From the NCBI GenBank assembly GCA_902362455.1, contig CABIWJ010000008.1, positions 104,496 through 168,495 of the forward strand: a stretch of DNA of 64,000 nucleotides, written 5' to 3'. The notes beneath the pieces are model-generated. The model made no database searches. It saw only the letters and a list, made by a program, of their open reading frames with translations, and was not told the origin of the DNA. This DNA comes from Eubacteriaceae bacterium. GTDB taxonomy: Bacteria > Bacillota > Clostridia > Lachnospirales > Lachnospiraceae. Shown piece by piece: positions 54,237 through 62,168 of this stretch; position 1 is the stretch's first letter; every line of letters starts with the position of its first letter. A program made the translations under genes and the position numbers.

Positions 54237-54851
54237 TTACACCTTCAAATCAACCTTGTTCTTTTTTATAACTTCTTTATGCTTTTTCATCGAGAATACT
54301 TCTTTTTCTTCCTTTGTATCCTTTGCTTTTTCCAACTGCTTCTGTAGGATTTCTTCGGCTTTTTCACTCATATTCTGGAGAAAGGATTTTACTTTTGAAT
54401 CTTTATGTCCTATTGCCCATGAACTAATATTTCCATCTTTATCTATTGCCCATCCCTGTTCAACTCTCCATCCAATATCTGCTTGTTGCTTTGCAAACTG
54501 CTCATCTAGTTTTTTCATGTTACCAATTTCTTTTATGTACTCATCTTCTAAGTCTGAATCATTTGCCATTTTTGTTAAAAACTGAGGAGAAATCGCTACA
54601 TTCGTGGTAGTTGATTTACCATATTTCATCCCCGGACTATAATTTGCTGATACAAAACTATAATTGTCAAATTTTTTAGAAAGATAGGAAAGTTCATCCG
54701 CTGCAGTTTTTCGGGTTGTCCCTGTCTTTACATCTTCTGTTTGCTCCACAACCTGCTTTTCTGTGGTTTCCTTAGCATTATTTTTCCGTATATTACCGGT
54801 ATAAGCATTTGTGTAAATATTAGAGTAATTGTTTACACCTGTAACTGCCAT
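54237..54851 (-). CDS. Cluster protein with N-terminal MAVTGVNNYS (DUF6033-like)
   Basis: A 204-aa protein without signal peptide or membrane helix. It begins MAVTGVNNYSNIYTNAYTGN, a flagellar-rod-like Asn/Tyr-rich leader. A central part follows (DELSYLSKKFDNYSFVSANY, SPGMKYGKSTTTNVAISPQF, GWRVEQGWAIDKDGNISSWA), then a coiled-coil tail rich in Lys/Glu. I recall this as a DUF6033-type clostridial family, moderately sure. GGAGATGTTAGT precedes the ATG. It follows the next gene (54885) by 33 bp. Confidence 0.72.
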   Translation of the reverse strand: MAVTGVNNYSNIYTNAYTGNIRKNNAKETTEKQVVEQTEDVKTGTTRKTAADELSYLSKKFDNYSFVSANYSPGMKYGKSTTTNVAISPQFLTKMANDSDLEDEYIKEIGNMKKLDEQFAKQQADIGWRVEQGWAIDKDGNISSWAIGHKDSKVKSFLQNMSEKAEEILQKQLEKAKDTKEEKEVFSMKKHKEVIKKNKVDLKV

Positions 54852-54884
54852 ACTAACATCTCCTTTCGTATTACAAAGCTTTCA

Positions 54885-55643
54885 TTACCTTTTATTAGCA
54901 TAATAATCCCAAATACCATTAAGCATTTTCCGATCACCATCTAATACATTCAGATTTAGCCTTAAATCTTTCCAGTCACCCGAATACTGCTGCGATAATT
55001 TCTGGTTATCCGACTGGATGGCGGATAAAAATGCCTGATATGCCGAATTTTGGATAACCCCCTTTTCTTTAGATTTTGCAGTATTCTCCTGGTTCTCACC
55101 TATGTTCTGTTCATTTGCTGTCTGTTCACTTCCTTTATGGTAAACTACCGATGGGGTAAAATCCTGTAATTCTGACCAGATTTCTGTTGAAGTTGCCATA
55201 AAATTACTGTGATTTTCATATGCCTGATTCAGCATATCCAGTTCTTTTTCTTTGGTTAATTCCTCAATTTTGCCCGATTCTGTCACATAATACTCCGGCT
55301 CATAATCTTGTTCCGCATATTTTTCTTCAATGCTGTTTTTCATTTTGTTATATGCTTCTGCCATTCTGTTTACATGATGTTCAAAGGAATCAGTTTTTAC
55401 ACTCTCTGTATCTTCTTTGACAAATATATCCGTCACTTCCTTCTCAAAACGGTTCTGATAATCCATAGAACTGACAGAAGATAAATGTCGAAAGCTCTCC
55501 TGCCCTGTTTTGGAAATGGAAAGTGTATCTGTATACTGTGTCATTTTCTTTTCTAAATCTGCCGGAACATTTTGCTTTGTATTTTTCCTGCTGTTATGTT
55601 CGATTGCAGAATATGTAATATTTGTATTATTGTAAATCTTCAT
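54885..55643 (-). CDS. Cluster protein, exported flagellar-like type, unknown function
   Basis: A 252-aa soluble protein. The N-terminus MKIYNNTNITYSAIEHNSRK is Asn-rich and without signal peptide. YTDTLSISKTGQESF (near residue 37) resembles the DxxxIS..G elements found at the N-terminus of FlgM- and rod-type proteins. The rest is helical (VNRMAEAYNKMKNSIEEKYA), and the C-terminal 50 residues (DWKDLRLNLNVLDGDRKMLN) are conserved-looking. GGAAGGAAACAGCT precedes the ATG. Family unknown to me. Confidence 0.68.
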   Translation of the reverse strand: MKIYNNTNITYSAIEHNSRKNTKQNVPADLEKKMTQYTDTLSISKTGQESFRHLSSVSSMDYQNRFEKEVTDIFVKEDTESVKTDSFEHHVNRMAEAYNKMKNSIEEKYAEQDYEPEYYVTESGKIEELTKEKELDMLNQAYENHSNFMATSTEIWSELQDFTPSVVYHKGSEQTANEQNIGENQENTAKSKEKGVIQNSAYQAFLSAIQSDNQKLSQQYSGDWKDLRLNLNVLDGDRKMLNGIWDYYANKR

Positions 55644-55670
55644 AGCTGTTTCCTTCCCAGATAAATACCA

Positions 55671-56318
55671 TTAGACTCTAATATCAATCGGCACATACCT
55701 TTTAATTGTGTCTGTTTGTACCATTTCTGCTGCCTCTAAACTATCTGTAGCAAGCTGCTCCTGCAAAACCTTGTCTGGAAGTTCTTCCATATTCTCCACA
55801 GTTTTTTCCGTCATCTGCTCTGTCATTTCTTCGGTTGTCTCCGAAAGTTCGTCCATGATTTCAGACATCATGCCCTTGTTTTCCTCTGTTCCAAGAGCTT
55901 CATCCACCATTTCTTCTTTTCGTTCTTCTTCTGTTTTAGGCTTATTCCTCTCAGCAGCTTCCGCAATCTTTTCGCCATGTTCTTCTGCCTCGTCTATGAC
56001 ATGAAACATCTGTGAATTATTATACTCCTGATTTGCTGCCGCAATTTCATCCTCATAATTATGAAACATTTCCAGCTTTTCAGAGATTTCTTCCAAACTG
56101 TCAGCCTTTCGGTTTTTCAAATTTTCTTTTTGTGCTTCAAAAAAAGCCACCTTATTATCCCGTTCCTGCTGTCGCTGCAATTTTTCCTGTGTACTTTTCA
56201 ACATATTAGAACTATTAAATCTATTTATCAGTAAACCTCCACTGGATAAATTGACTGTAAAACTCAACTGGTTCCTCCTTCCCGACAAATTAATACAAAA
56301 GATTTTTCTTCTTGTCAT
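55671..56318 (-). CDS. Coiled-coil protein with C-terminal YVPIDIRV
   Basis: A protein of up to 215 aa, strongly helical and acidic (KLQRQQERDNKVAFFEAQKE, EEMVDEALGTEENKGMMSEI). The last residues are RYVPIDIRV, matching YTPIDIRL at the end of the FlxA-like protein. The start is uncertain: GGAGG lies at about 56236-56240, followed in frame by LLINRFNSSN, which aligns with the start MRINGFSGTN of the FlxA-like protein, but no usual start codon lies there. The first ATG upstream (56318) has no site; a downstream ATG gives MLKSTQEKLQ. Confidence 0.65.
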   Translation of the reverse strand: MTRRKIFCINLSGRRNQLSFTVNLSSGGLLINRFNSSNMLKSTQEKLQRQQERDNKVAFFEAQKENLKNRKADSLEEISEKLEMFHNYEDEIAAANQEYNNSQMFHVIDEAEEHGEKIAEAAERNKPKTEEERKEEMVDEALGTEENKGMMSEIMDELSETTEEMTEQMTEKTVENMEELPDKVLQEQLATDSLEAAEMVQTDTIKRYVPIDIRV

Positions 56319-56332
56319 TTAGGCTTAACATA

Positions 56333-57088
56333 CTATACTTCCTTATCTAACTTACTTGACGTTAGAGTGGAATCCTTTTTCGAATATGTACCATTGTTTG
56401 TATAAGTCGCACTTGCCCGGTTCGTAGCTTTTGATATACCAGTTGCTTTCTGGGCTGTTTTGCCTGCAAAGGAATTGTAACCTGTAAAAACCGTTTTCAA
56501 TGAACTGATATCTACTTTCTTCAATTCATCTTCATCCAGCTCCAGCTTATTCCCCTTTCCTATGGTAATACCTATTTTAGAAAGTAAATGACTGGTTTTG
56601 TCTGTCATGCCTGTCATCCATGAAGCATTTCTAAGGACATCTTTTGTATTGGATTCTCCTGCCTCCTTAACAACATCATTATAATCATCAATAAAAGATT
56701 TCACTTTTTTGGTAATTGCATCCCAGTCATAATCCTCTACCTCTGTTTCTTCCCCAGTCTTTTCATCCTTCTTTTTTATTTTCTTTTTTTCCCAGAGTGA
56801 TGCATCGTTTAGTGCATCTGCTGATTTTTTCAGGGAATCCGCACTTGCTTTCATCAGTGTAAGCTTCTGTGAAGTATCTCCTTTCCCCGATAATTTTTCT
56901 GCATCCTGCTTTGCATAATATGCTTTCATAAGTTTTCCATAGCTTCCGTTTTTAATCGCAGCATAATCAGAAAGCATATTGGTGTTTCCTACGGATGAAC
57001 TGTCGGAAGTTCCGCCAAATAATGTGGAATAATCTACATTGCTGTTATATTTACTTGTGTAATCACTAAAACTCTTAATCTCTGACAT
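56333..57088 (-). CDS. Cluster protein with FliD-like C-terminal region
   Basis: A 251-aa protein without signal peptide. The start at 57086-57088 (MSEIKSFSDYTSKYNSNVDY) has GGAGAATGGTATT before it. Residues about 115-220 read VKSFIDDYNDVVKEAGESN, then LLSKIGITIGKGNKLELDED and SLKTVFTGYNSFAGKTAQKA. That is the order seen in the C-terminal part of flagellar cap protein FliD (FxxxYN, then L..IGI....G.L.lDe.kL). No flagellar gene is nearby. The tail is Ser/Thr/Asn-rich. Confidence 0.72.
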   Translation of the reverse strand: MSEIKSFSDYTSKYNSNVDYSTLFGGTSDSSSVGNTNMLSDYAAIKNGSYGKLMKAYYAKQDAEKLSGKGDTSQKLTLMKASADSLKKSADALNDASLWEKKKIKKKDEKTGEETEVEDYDWDAITKKVKSFIDDYNDVVKEAGESNTKDVLRNASWMTGMTDKTSHLLSKIGITIGKGNKLELDEDELKKVDISSLKTVFTGYNSFAGKTAQKATGISKATNRASATYTNNGTYSKKDSTLTSSKLDKEV

Positions 57089-57109
57089 AATACCATTCTC
57101 CTTTACCAA

Positions 57110-57910
57110 CTATAAACGAATATCAATCGGTGTATACACTGCCTGTTGTGTTGCATTCTGTGCATTTTCCAGAGTCGGTGTTTCTACTGTCGCCTGTGTT
57201 TCCCCTTTGATATCCGTATTCTTTACGTTGTCTGTCTCCTCTGCCGCAGCCCCCGCAGATTCCTGTGTTTTCTCGGATTTATCAGTATTGTTCTTTGTTG
57301 CAGTGTCTTCTGTATTGCTGTTCTCCGCTTTTGCAGCTTCTTCTACTGATTTATTTGCATCTGCAAGTGTAGACATCTGTGCTGCTGTCGCAGACTGTGC
57401 CTTTGCCTGCAGCTCTGCCAGTTCTTCTTCCTTCTTCTCAGTATTTCCTTTTCCGGCATCCTGTTTGATTTCAGATTCAAGCACACTGGCACGTCCCTGT
57501 ATCTGTGTTGCCATACTTCCCTGCACCTTTGCCTGTTTCATGGAAGAATCTGCTGAGATCATCGCCTGCATACTTGCCTGTGACAATCCGGTGTCTTTCT
57601 TTTTAGAAGTGTTACTTGTTCCAGCCACCATATCATCCATAGATGACGAATTTTTACTCTGCTGTTCCTTTCTCTGCTCGATCTGGTGCTGTCTTAACTG
57701 CTGATTGAGATTGTTAATCTCCTGCTGTATCTCCTGACGCTTTTTCATCTTATCCTCTAATGACATTTCTTCATTCGATGATAATTCCTGTAGCTTCTGC
57801 TGTGCATTTGCAATCTGATTCTGAATATTTTTACTTACAGAATCATTTCCCTGTGTCATTCCCATTGTTCCTGTCTGCGTATTTGTCCCACTAAATCCAT
57901 TGATTCTCAT
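57110..57910 (-). CDS. FlxA-like coiled-coil protein with C-terminal YTPIDIRL
   Basis: A 266-aa protein from the ATG at 57908-57910 (MRINGFSGTNTQTGTMGMTQ) behind AAGGAGGACAATACG. Residues about 25-85 form a Gln-rich coiled coil (IQNQIANAQQKLQELSSNEE, QEIQQEINNLNQQLRQHQIE), the FlxA-like pattern. The centre is Ala/Gln/Ser-rich (AQSATAAQMSTLADANKS), like substrates of flagellar-type export. It ends AVYTPIDIRL. First gene of the cluster, behind a LytTR-type direct repeat. Function unknown. Confidence 0.8.
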   Translation of the reverse strand: MRINGFSGTNTQTGTMGMTQGNDSVSKNIQNQIANAQQKLQELSSNEEMSLEDKMKKRQEIQQEINNLNQQLRQHQIEQRKEQQSKNSSSMDDMVAGTSNTSKKKDTGLSQASMQAMISADSSMKQAKVQGSMATQIQGRASVLESEIKQDAGKGNTEKKEEELAELQAKAQSATAAQMSTLADANKSVEEAAKAENSNTEDTATKNNTDKSEKTQESAGAAAEETDNVKNTDIKGETQATVETPTLENAQNATQQAVYTPIDIRL

Positions 57911-58021
57911 CGTATTGTCCTCCTTGAGCTTAAATTCTGAAATCCGTTTCCTAAAAAATCTGTACAACATGATTTCTCTTTACTGATTTTTCGGCATATC
58001 TTTCTTCACAATAAACAGCGA

Positions 58022-58051
58022 TGTTGTGAACCGCCCTTTTTTTGTTGTGAA
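58022..58051. promoter_or_regulatory. LytTR-type direct repeat upstream of the FlxA-like cluster
   Basis: TGTTGTGAA at 58022-58030 and 58043-58051, period 21 bp (two helical turns). The spacer has CCNNCCTTTTTT-like content as in the copy at 60239-60268. An inverted TTCACAA lies at 58005-58011. The repeats lie about 110 bp before the first gene. Confidence 0.75.
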
Positions 58052-58056
58052 GCAAA

Positions 58057-58083
58057 CAAAAAGCACCTTGAAGGTGCTTTTTG
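58057..58083 (-). terminator. Terminator of the LytTR regulator/kinase pair
   Basis: CAAAAAGCACCTT (58057-58069) followed at once by AAGGTGCTTTTTG, a near-perfect palindrome with a T run on either strand, right after the kinase stop codon. Confidence 0.85.
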
Positions 58084-58086
58084 TCC

Positions 58087-59457
58087 TTATTCTACCTGTA
58101 ACATAATACTTAGAACCACTTCCTGATTCTCCTGCTCTAAAGATATATCTCCCATATACATCCTTGTAACCCTCCGGATATTATGCAGTCCAATTCCATG
58201 CTCCTTCCCGGATTTCGTTGTTTCCGGCAGATCACTGTCCTTATAATTTAACTCTCCCTCATATCTGTTCTTTATGGTTATCATAAAAATACTGTTTTTC
58301 CGAAAAGAAGAGATACTGATATAAGGATTTTCTCCACTTACATTTTCCATGCAATTATCCAGTGCATTGTTTAAGATCACGCTTAAATCAAATGCATTTA
58401 ATTTCGTATCCCCCGGATAATGAAAATCTGATATAAAACGAATCTGCTTTTCCTTTGCTTCTCTTAACTTTTCCATCAGAATCACATCAATGACAGGACT
58501 CCCCGTTTTTATCTCAGGAGATATTTCATTCCACTCTTTTTTCAAATGCTCCATATATTCTGCTGCATCGTCCATATGATTCTCTGCCACAAGATGTTCC
58601 AGCATCTGTATATGATTCCCCATATCATGACGCAGGCTGCGGATATCCTGATACAGCTTTTCCACTTCCCCGATATGCTTTTTCATGTCACTGACCTGAT
58701 TTAATACCAGCTCCTGCCCTGTCTGTTCTTCCTGCGCCACCTTCCAGTTTTGAAACATCGTTGTCATAACAAGAATTGCTATGATAGAGATAAAATAATG
58801 CACAAAGCTTAAAGCTCCATAAAATCCATAGGTATCTGTCAGGCTCTTTCCTGTATCTTTTTCATAAATATTCAGATAATATTGCAGAATGCCATATCCT
58901 GTAACTCCCACAAGAGAAGGTATGATGAGCATTACCAGATCTTTAACGTTCATTTCATCATTTTTGTATACATATGCTTTATTGATCAGACCGATTGCAA
59001 CTGCAAGGAAAACGATACAAAGCACAATATCCAGAATTCTCGTTCCAGCATAAAGTCCATATTGCAGCCATTGTCTTCCTGCAATCGTATTCCCAAAAAC
59101 CAGAGCTTTTGTGATAAAATCATCCAGTCTGTCTGCCATTGCAACCGCAAGCCAACGGATAGAAAAAAATGTCACTGCAAGAAATATTTTCTGATAGATG
59201 TTTCTTCTGTCCTGTACATACATCACAAGAAATGCAGCCACAACTCCCAGCATATATGCAGAAAAATTGCCAATCTGCTGCGGTATCAGATACAGCACAG
59301 ACATAATTCCAATATAAACAATACTGACCAGAGCAGCTTCCCTTTTCTTTTTCATATATGGATATACAAAAACACCAAAACAGATTCCTGTAATAATTAA
59401 AATTGCAATAACAGAAAACTTCGATGTGATCATCCAGCATCTTTCCACTAAACTCAT
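58087..59457 (-). CDS. GHKL sensor histidine kinase, AgrC-like
   Basis: A 456-aa protein with six or seven N-terminal helices (about 1-235). A coiled linker leads to the H-box DIRSLRHDMGNHIQMLEHLV (His near 284), the N-box VILNNALDNCMENV and the G-box GKEHGIGLHNIRRV. This is the GHKL/AgrC type that senses peptides or envelope state in Firmicutes. It overlaps the LytTR regulator gene by 4 bases. No agrB/agrD-type peptide gene is seen nearby, so its signal is open. Confidence 0.92.
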   Translation of the reverse strand: MSLVERCWMITSKFSVIAILIITGICFGVFVYPYMKKKREAALVSIVYIGIMSVLYLIPQQIGNFSAYMLGVVAAFLVMYVQDRRNIYQKIFLAVTFFSIRWLAVAMADRLDDFITKALVFGNTIAGRQWLQYGLYAGTRILDIVLCIVFLAVAIGLINKAYVYKNDEMNVKDLVMLIIPSLVGVTGYGILQYYLNIYEKDTGKSLTDTYGFYGALSFVHYFISIIAILVMTTMFQNWKVAQEEQTGQELVLNQVSDMKKHIGEVEKLYQDIRSLRHDMGNHIQMLEHLVAENHMDDAAEYMEHLKKEWNEISPEIKTGSPVIDVILMEKLREAKEKQIRFISDFHYPGDTKLNAFDLSVILNNALDNCMENVSGENPYISISSFRKNSIFMITIKNRYEGELNYKDSDLPETTKSGKEHGIGLHNIRRVTRMYMGDISLEQENQEVVLSIMLQVE

Positions 59458-60167
59458 CTGACTTCATTTCCTTTCCTCTGGTTATACTTCAGATATTGCT
59501 TCACAAACTCTGGATAATTCTTTTTTGCAATCAATGCAATTCCATTTTTCATAGTTACACAAGTTGCATCATATTTTTCTACATATTTAAAATGCACAAG
59601 ATAGGCTCTGTGTGTCCGGAAAAAATCTGTTCCTGCCATATCACTTAATTCCTGTAATTTACCATAATATTCAATATCCATACTTCGTGTATGGATAATA
59701 ACTTTCCGGTTATACACCTCGGCATACACAATATCACGCAGGAAAATTTTTATATGGCTTCCGGCGGTCTGTACCATGATATACTTTTCGTCTTTTTCAA
59801 GTCTGGAACTCCTTTTTATGTTATGGACTGCCTTTGTCACAACCTCTTTCAATTTCTCATCGGAAAATGGCTTAACCAGATAATGAAATGCTCCGACATC
59901 AAATGCCTGAAAAACATATTCCTCTGTTGCTGTCACAAAAATGAGTATCATATCCTCATTGTCCTGACGAAGCATCTTTGCCGTTTCCATCCCATCCATT
60001 CCCGGCATCTGAATATCCAGAAAAAGAATATCCGGCTTACTGCCACTTGCGATCAGTTCATCACCCGATAAATATTTATCTATAACCGCATCTGGCAATA
60101 GCTTTTTTATCTTTTCTTCCAGTATCTGAACCATAGATACTTCATCATCACAGATAGCTATTTGCAT
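59454..60167 (-). CDS. LytTR family response regulator
   Basis: A 237-aa protein from the ATG at 60165-60167 (MQIAICDDEVSMVQILEEKI) behind AGGAAGTGACAAT. The receiver domain has DD at 7-8, the phosphoacceptor Asp in PDILFLDIQMPGMDG (near 54) and LVKPFSDEKL. The C-terminal LytTR DNA-binding domain covers about 135-235 (VYAEVYNRKVIIHTRSMDIE, DFFRTHRAYLVHFKYV). LytTR proteins bind 9-bp direct repeats about 21 bp apart. Such repeats precede this gene and the FlxA-like gene. Confidence 0.95.
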   Translation of the reverse strand: MQIAICDDEVSMVQILEEKIKKLLPDAVIDKYLSGDELIASGSKPDILFLDIQMPGMDGMETAKMLRQDNEDMILIFVTATEEYVFQAFDVGAFHYLVKPFSDEKLKEVVTKAVHNIKRSSRLEKDEKYIMVQTAGSHIKIFLRDIVYAEVYNRKVIIHTRSMDIEYYGKLQELSDMAGTDFFRTHRAYLVHFKYVEKYDATCVTMKNGIALIAKKNYPEFVKQYLKYNQRKGNEVR

Positions 60168-60201
60168 ATTGTCACTTCCTTGCTTACATATATTTATAGC
60201 T

Positions 60202-60207
60202 ATTATA
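60202..60207 (-). promoter_or_regulatory. -10 box of the LytTR regulator promoter
   Basis: TATAAT (complement of 60202-60207). At -35 spacing only AGATAT is found, which is poor, as in activator-dependent promoters. The direct repeats end 31 bp upstream. Confidence 0.6.
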
Positions 60208-60238
60208 TCGGATAAGTTCATGCAATATCTATCTGGAA

Positions 60239-60283
60239 TGTTGTGAAATGACCTTTTTTTGTTGTGAAGTATTCTGTTGTGAA
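60239..60283. promoter_or_regulatory. LytTR-type repeats upstream of the regulator gene
   Basis: TGTTGTGAA at 60239-60247 and 60260-60268 (period 21 bp), with a third copy at 60275-60283. The first two match the pair at 58022-58051 in sequence, spacing and T-rich spacer. Confidence 0.78.
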
Positions 60284-60405
60284 ATAAAATACTACTAAAA
60301 AATACAAATACAAACCCAGACATATTTTATTTAATAACTTCCTTGTTGTTCAAAGCACAATAATAAATACTTGTGATATTTATCTACACACATTTAAATA
60401 TCTTG

Positions 60406-60531
60406 TTATAGAAACAAACTGTATTTCTGTTTTATTTTCAAATTTGAAAACTTCTTGTTCATTCCAAGCCTTCTTCGTTCTTTTCTGATATTCCCGGCAA
60501 TAATTTCATATATATGCTCTCTGTTCCCCAT
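60406..60531 (-). pseudogene. XRE regulator remnant
   Basis: A 41-codon frame reads MGNREHIYEIIAGNIRKERR, then RLGMNKKFSNLKIKQKY. IIAxNIRKERRRLG is the usual start of XRE-type regulators, in which the helix-turn-helix would follow directly; here it is lost after LGMNKK. AGAAAGGATG lies before the ATG. It marks a deletion or insertion junction at the edge of the TIR-like/cyclase-like region. Confidence 0.4.
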
Positions 60532-60738
60532 AATCCCATCATCCTTTCTGACTTTACCGCATTATATCAGAAATTATTATGGAGTCTGGCAATCTGTAAC
60601 CATTTGCCATTTTCATGTAATTAAACGGTTTAAAAATTAATTTTGCATCTTTAGATACAGTAATAGTTTACATATTTAGGAATATGCTAAACTTCAAGTC
60701 GTTTTATAATTTTCCTTACTTCTGCTAATAGAATTGCA

Positions 60739-61779
60739 TTATAACGATTTCAAATGTTCAAGTGACATCTTTATTCCATTAATTTCAATGAACCCATTCT
60801 TGAACATTGACAAAACCTCCCTATTTTTTTCATCAAACCATATTGCTTCATTTCGATTTAGCATATATTCTATATTTCTCATCACCTTATCCGAAGTCAA
60901 TAGTTCTATGCCTTGGTTTCTATAATTTTTTTTAATTTCATCAATATTCTCTCCCATTTCACATAGAATCTTAAGTTTATCAATATCTTGGCAAATCATA
61001 TACTCATTCCAGATAGTATACCGTTGCTCAGATGTCATAACATACAAAAGAGTATTTTCATAGTAACTATCGAATCTTTTTTCTACATTCATAGACTTAA
61101 TTTTTTCTTTAGGATCTGCATCTTCATTTTTATTCCAATATGTAAACCAATCAAGTACAAAATCACTAAGTAGCGGATCTGAATCATATTTCAAATGATC
61201 ACGAAACGGTAGCAAATATTTCATATCCATCGGGTGAAACCGTTTGACAAAATCAACAATTGTTTTTCCAATAGCGATGCCCAACCATCTCTGATGTGGT
61301 TCCGCTTTCGCAGCTTCTACTAAAGGCTTTCCAAGAAAAAGATGATTTTCTTCATCCATTATAGATGCTCCAACAGAAATTGTACCTCTCAAAGGAATTT
61401 TCCTCTTTAATGCTTCACAAAAAACAATACTACATTTCTCCAAAAATCCACCAATCAGAGGTTGTAAAAAAGGATCTATTTCTATCCAAAGCAAAAAAGT
61501 ATCACTAAAAAATGCATGACTTAAGTCGTAGTTGATAATATGATATGGAGTATCGAAATCAGCCAAGTCAGACATTACATCATTCAAATTGCCAAACCTC
61601 TCTTTCTTACCAAACAAAGGATTACAGACAGTAATTGAAGTATAACTATCATTACACAATTTAATCATATCTGAATAATAAGTATAAACCTTTTGAAATT
61701 CTCCATCATTTAATAATTGTGATGTTCCCAATATATCAAAAAAGGCTATTAGTATTTGTTTTTCGTTAATTCTCTTCAT
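60739..61779 (-). CDS. Class III nucleotidyl-cyclase-like protein
   Basis: A 346-aa soluble protein from the ATG at 61777-61779 (MKRINEKQILIAFF) with GGAGAGAGTGAAATT before it. The layout is that of a class III cyclase catalytic domain. LIAFFDILGTSQLL has the first metal-binding Asp at 15, HAFFSDTFLLW has the second at 93, and IPLRGTISVGAS (128-138) is the RG.IS.G strand. The C-terminal third is helical and unlike known sensors. Pycsar PycC cyclases of phage defence have this plan. It lies next to a TIR-like gene on the same strand. The product nucleotide cannot be told from sequence. Confidence 0.65.
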   Translation of the reverse strand: MKRINEKQILIAFFDILGTSQLLNDGEFQKVYTYYSDMIKLCNDSYTSITVCNPLFGKKERFGNLNDVMSDLADFDTPYHIINYDLSHAFFSDTFLLWIEIDPFLQPLIGGFLEKCSIVFCEALKRKIPLRGTISVGASIMDEENHLFLGKPLVEAAKAEPHQRWLGIAIGKTIVDFVKRFHPMDMKYLLPFRDHLKYDSDPLLSDFVLDWFTYWNKNEDADPKEKIKSMNVEKRFDSYYENTLLYVMTSEQRYTIWNEYMICQDIDKLKILCEMGENIDEIKKNYRNQGIELLTSDKVMRNIEYMLNRNEAIWFDEKNREVLSMFKNGFIEINGIKMSLEHLKSL

Positions 61780-62168
61780 AATTTCACTCTCTCCATGTGA
61801 ATTTTTCCAAAAATATAACACCACTTTGCAACTTATCATCATCAATGCTGAAACGCTTGCTTATAGTCCCCATATTGACATTTGAGTCGGAACATTCCAT
61901 TCATTTTTGTACCAACACTTTTTACGAAGTTACAAGGCATATAGATAATAGGTAATCCGATTAACATTGTCTATTGTGCAATGAAACTTCTACCATATCA
62001 GGATGAAAGCTTTTCTGATTACCAAGAAAAAAACACATAGGACTTCAGGTTTGCATTAACAAGGGCATATACCAGCAGACATTTTTTTTAGAAAGAATAT
62101 TATTTATTGTAAAATAGTGATATTATAACTATTATTATATTCTTCTTTTTCCATATTCTTTGAAAATC
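61780..62168. other. Gap between the cyclase-like and TIR-like genes
   Basis: A stretch of 389 bp without a supported gene. The longest minus-strand frame with an ATG (32 codons, near 61850-61945) has no ribosome binding site. There is no strong terminator after the TIR-like gene, so read-through into the cyclase-like gene is possible. The segment near 62090-62160 is very AT-rich. Confidence 0.5.

Noticed and set aside
57207..57704. Plus-strand frame of 165 aa, Ser/Cys/Phe-rich
   Set aside because: Mirror of the Gln/Ala/Glu-rich FlxA-like gene on the other strand; composition is that of an antisense frame.
60455..60640. Plus-strand frame of 61 aa with a hydrophobic start
   Set aside because: Overlaps the XRE remnant in antisense; no ribosome binding site and no neighbour logic.
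60666..60692. Hairpin GTTTACATATT/AATATGCTAAAC after the cyclase-like gene
   Set aside because: Imperfect and without a T run; could be a weak terminator but not supported enough.
61850..61945. Minus-strand frame MPCNFVKSVGTKMNGMFRLK... of 32 codons between the cyclase-like and TIR-like genes
   Set aside because: No ribosome binding site, very short, no recognised family.
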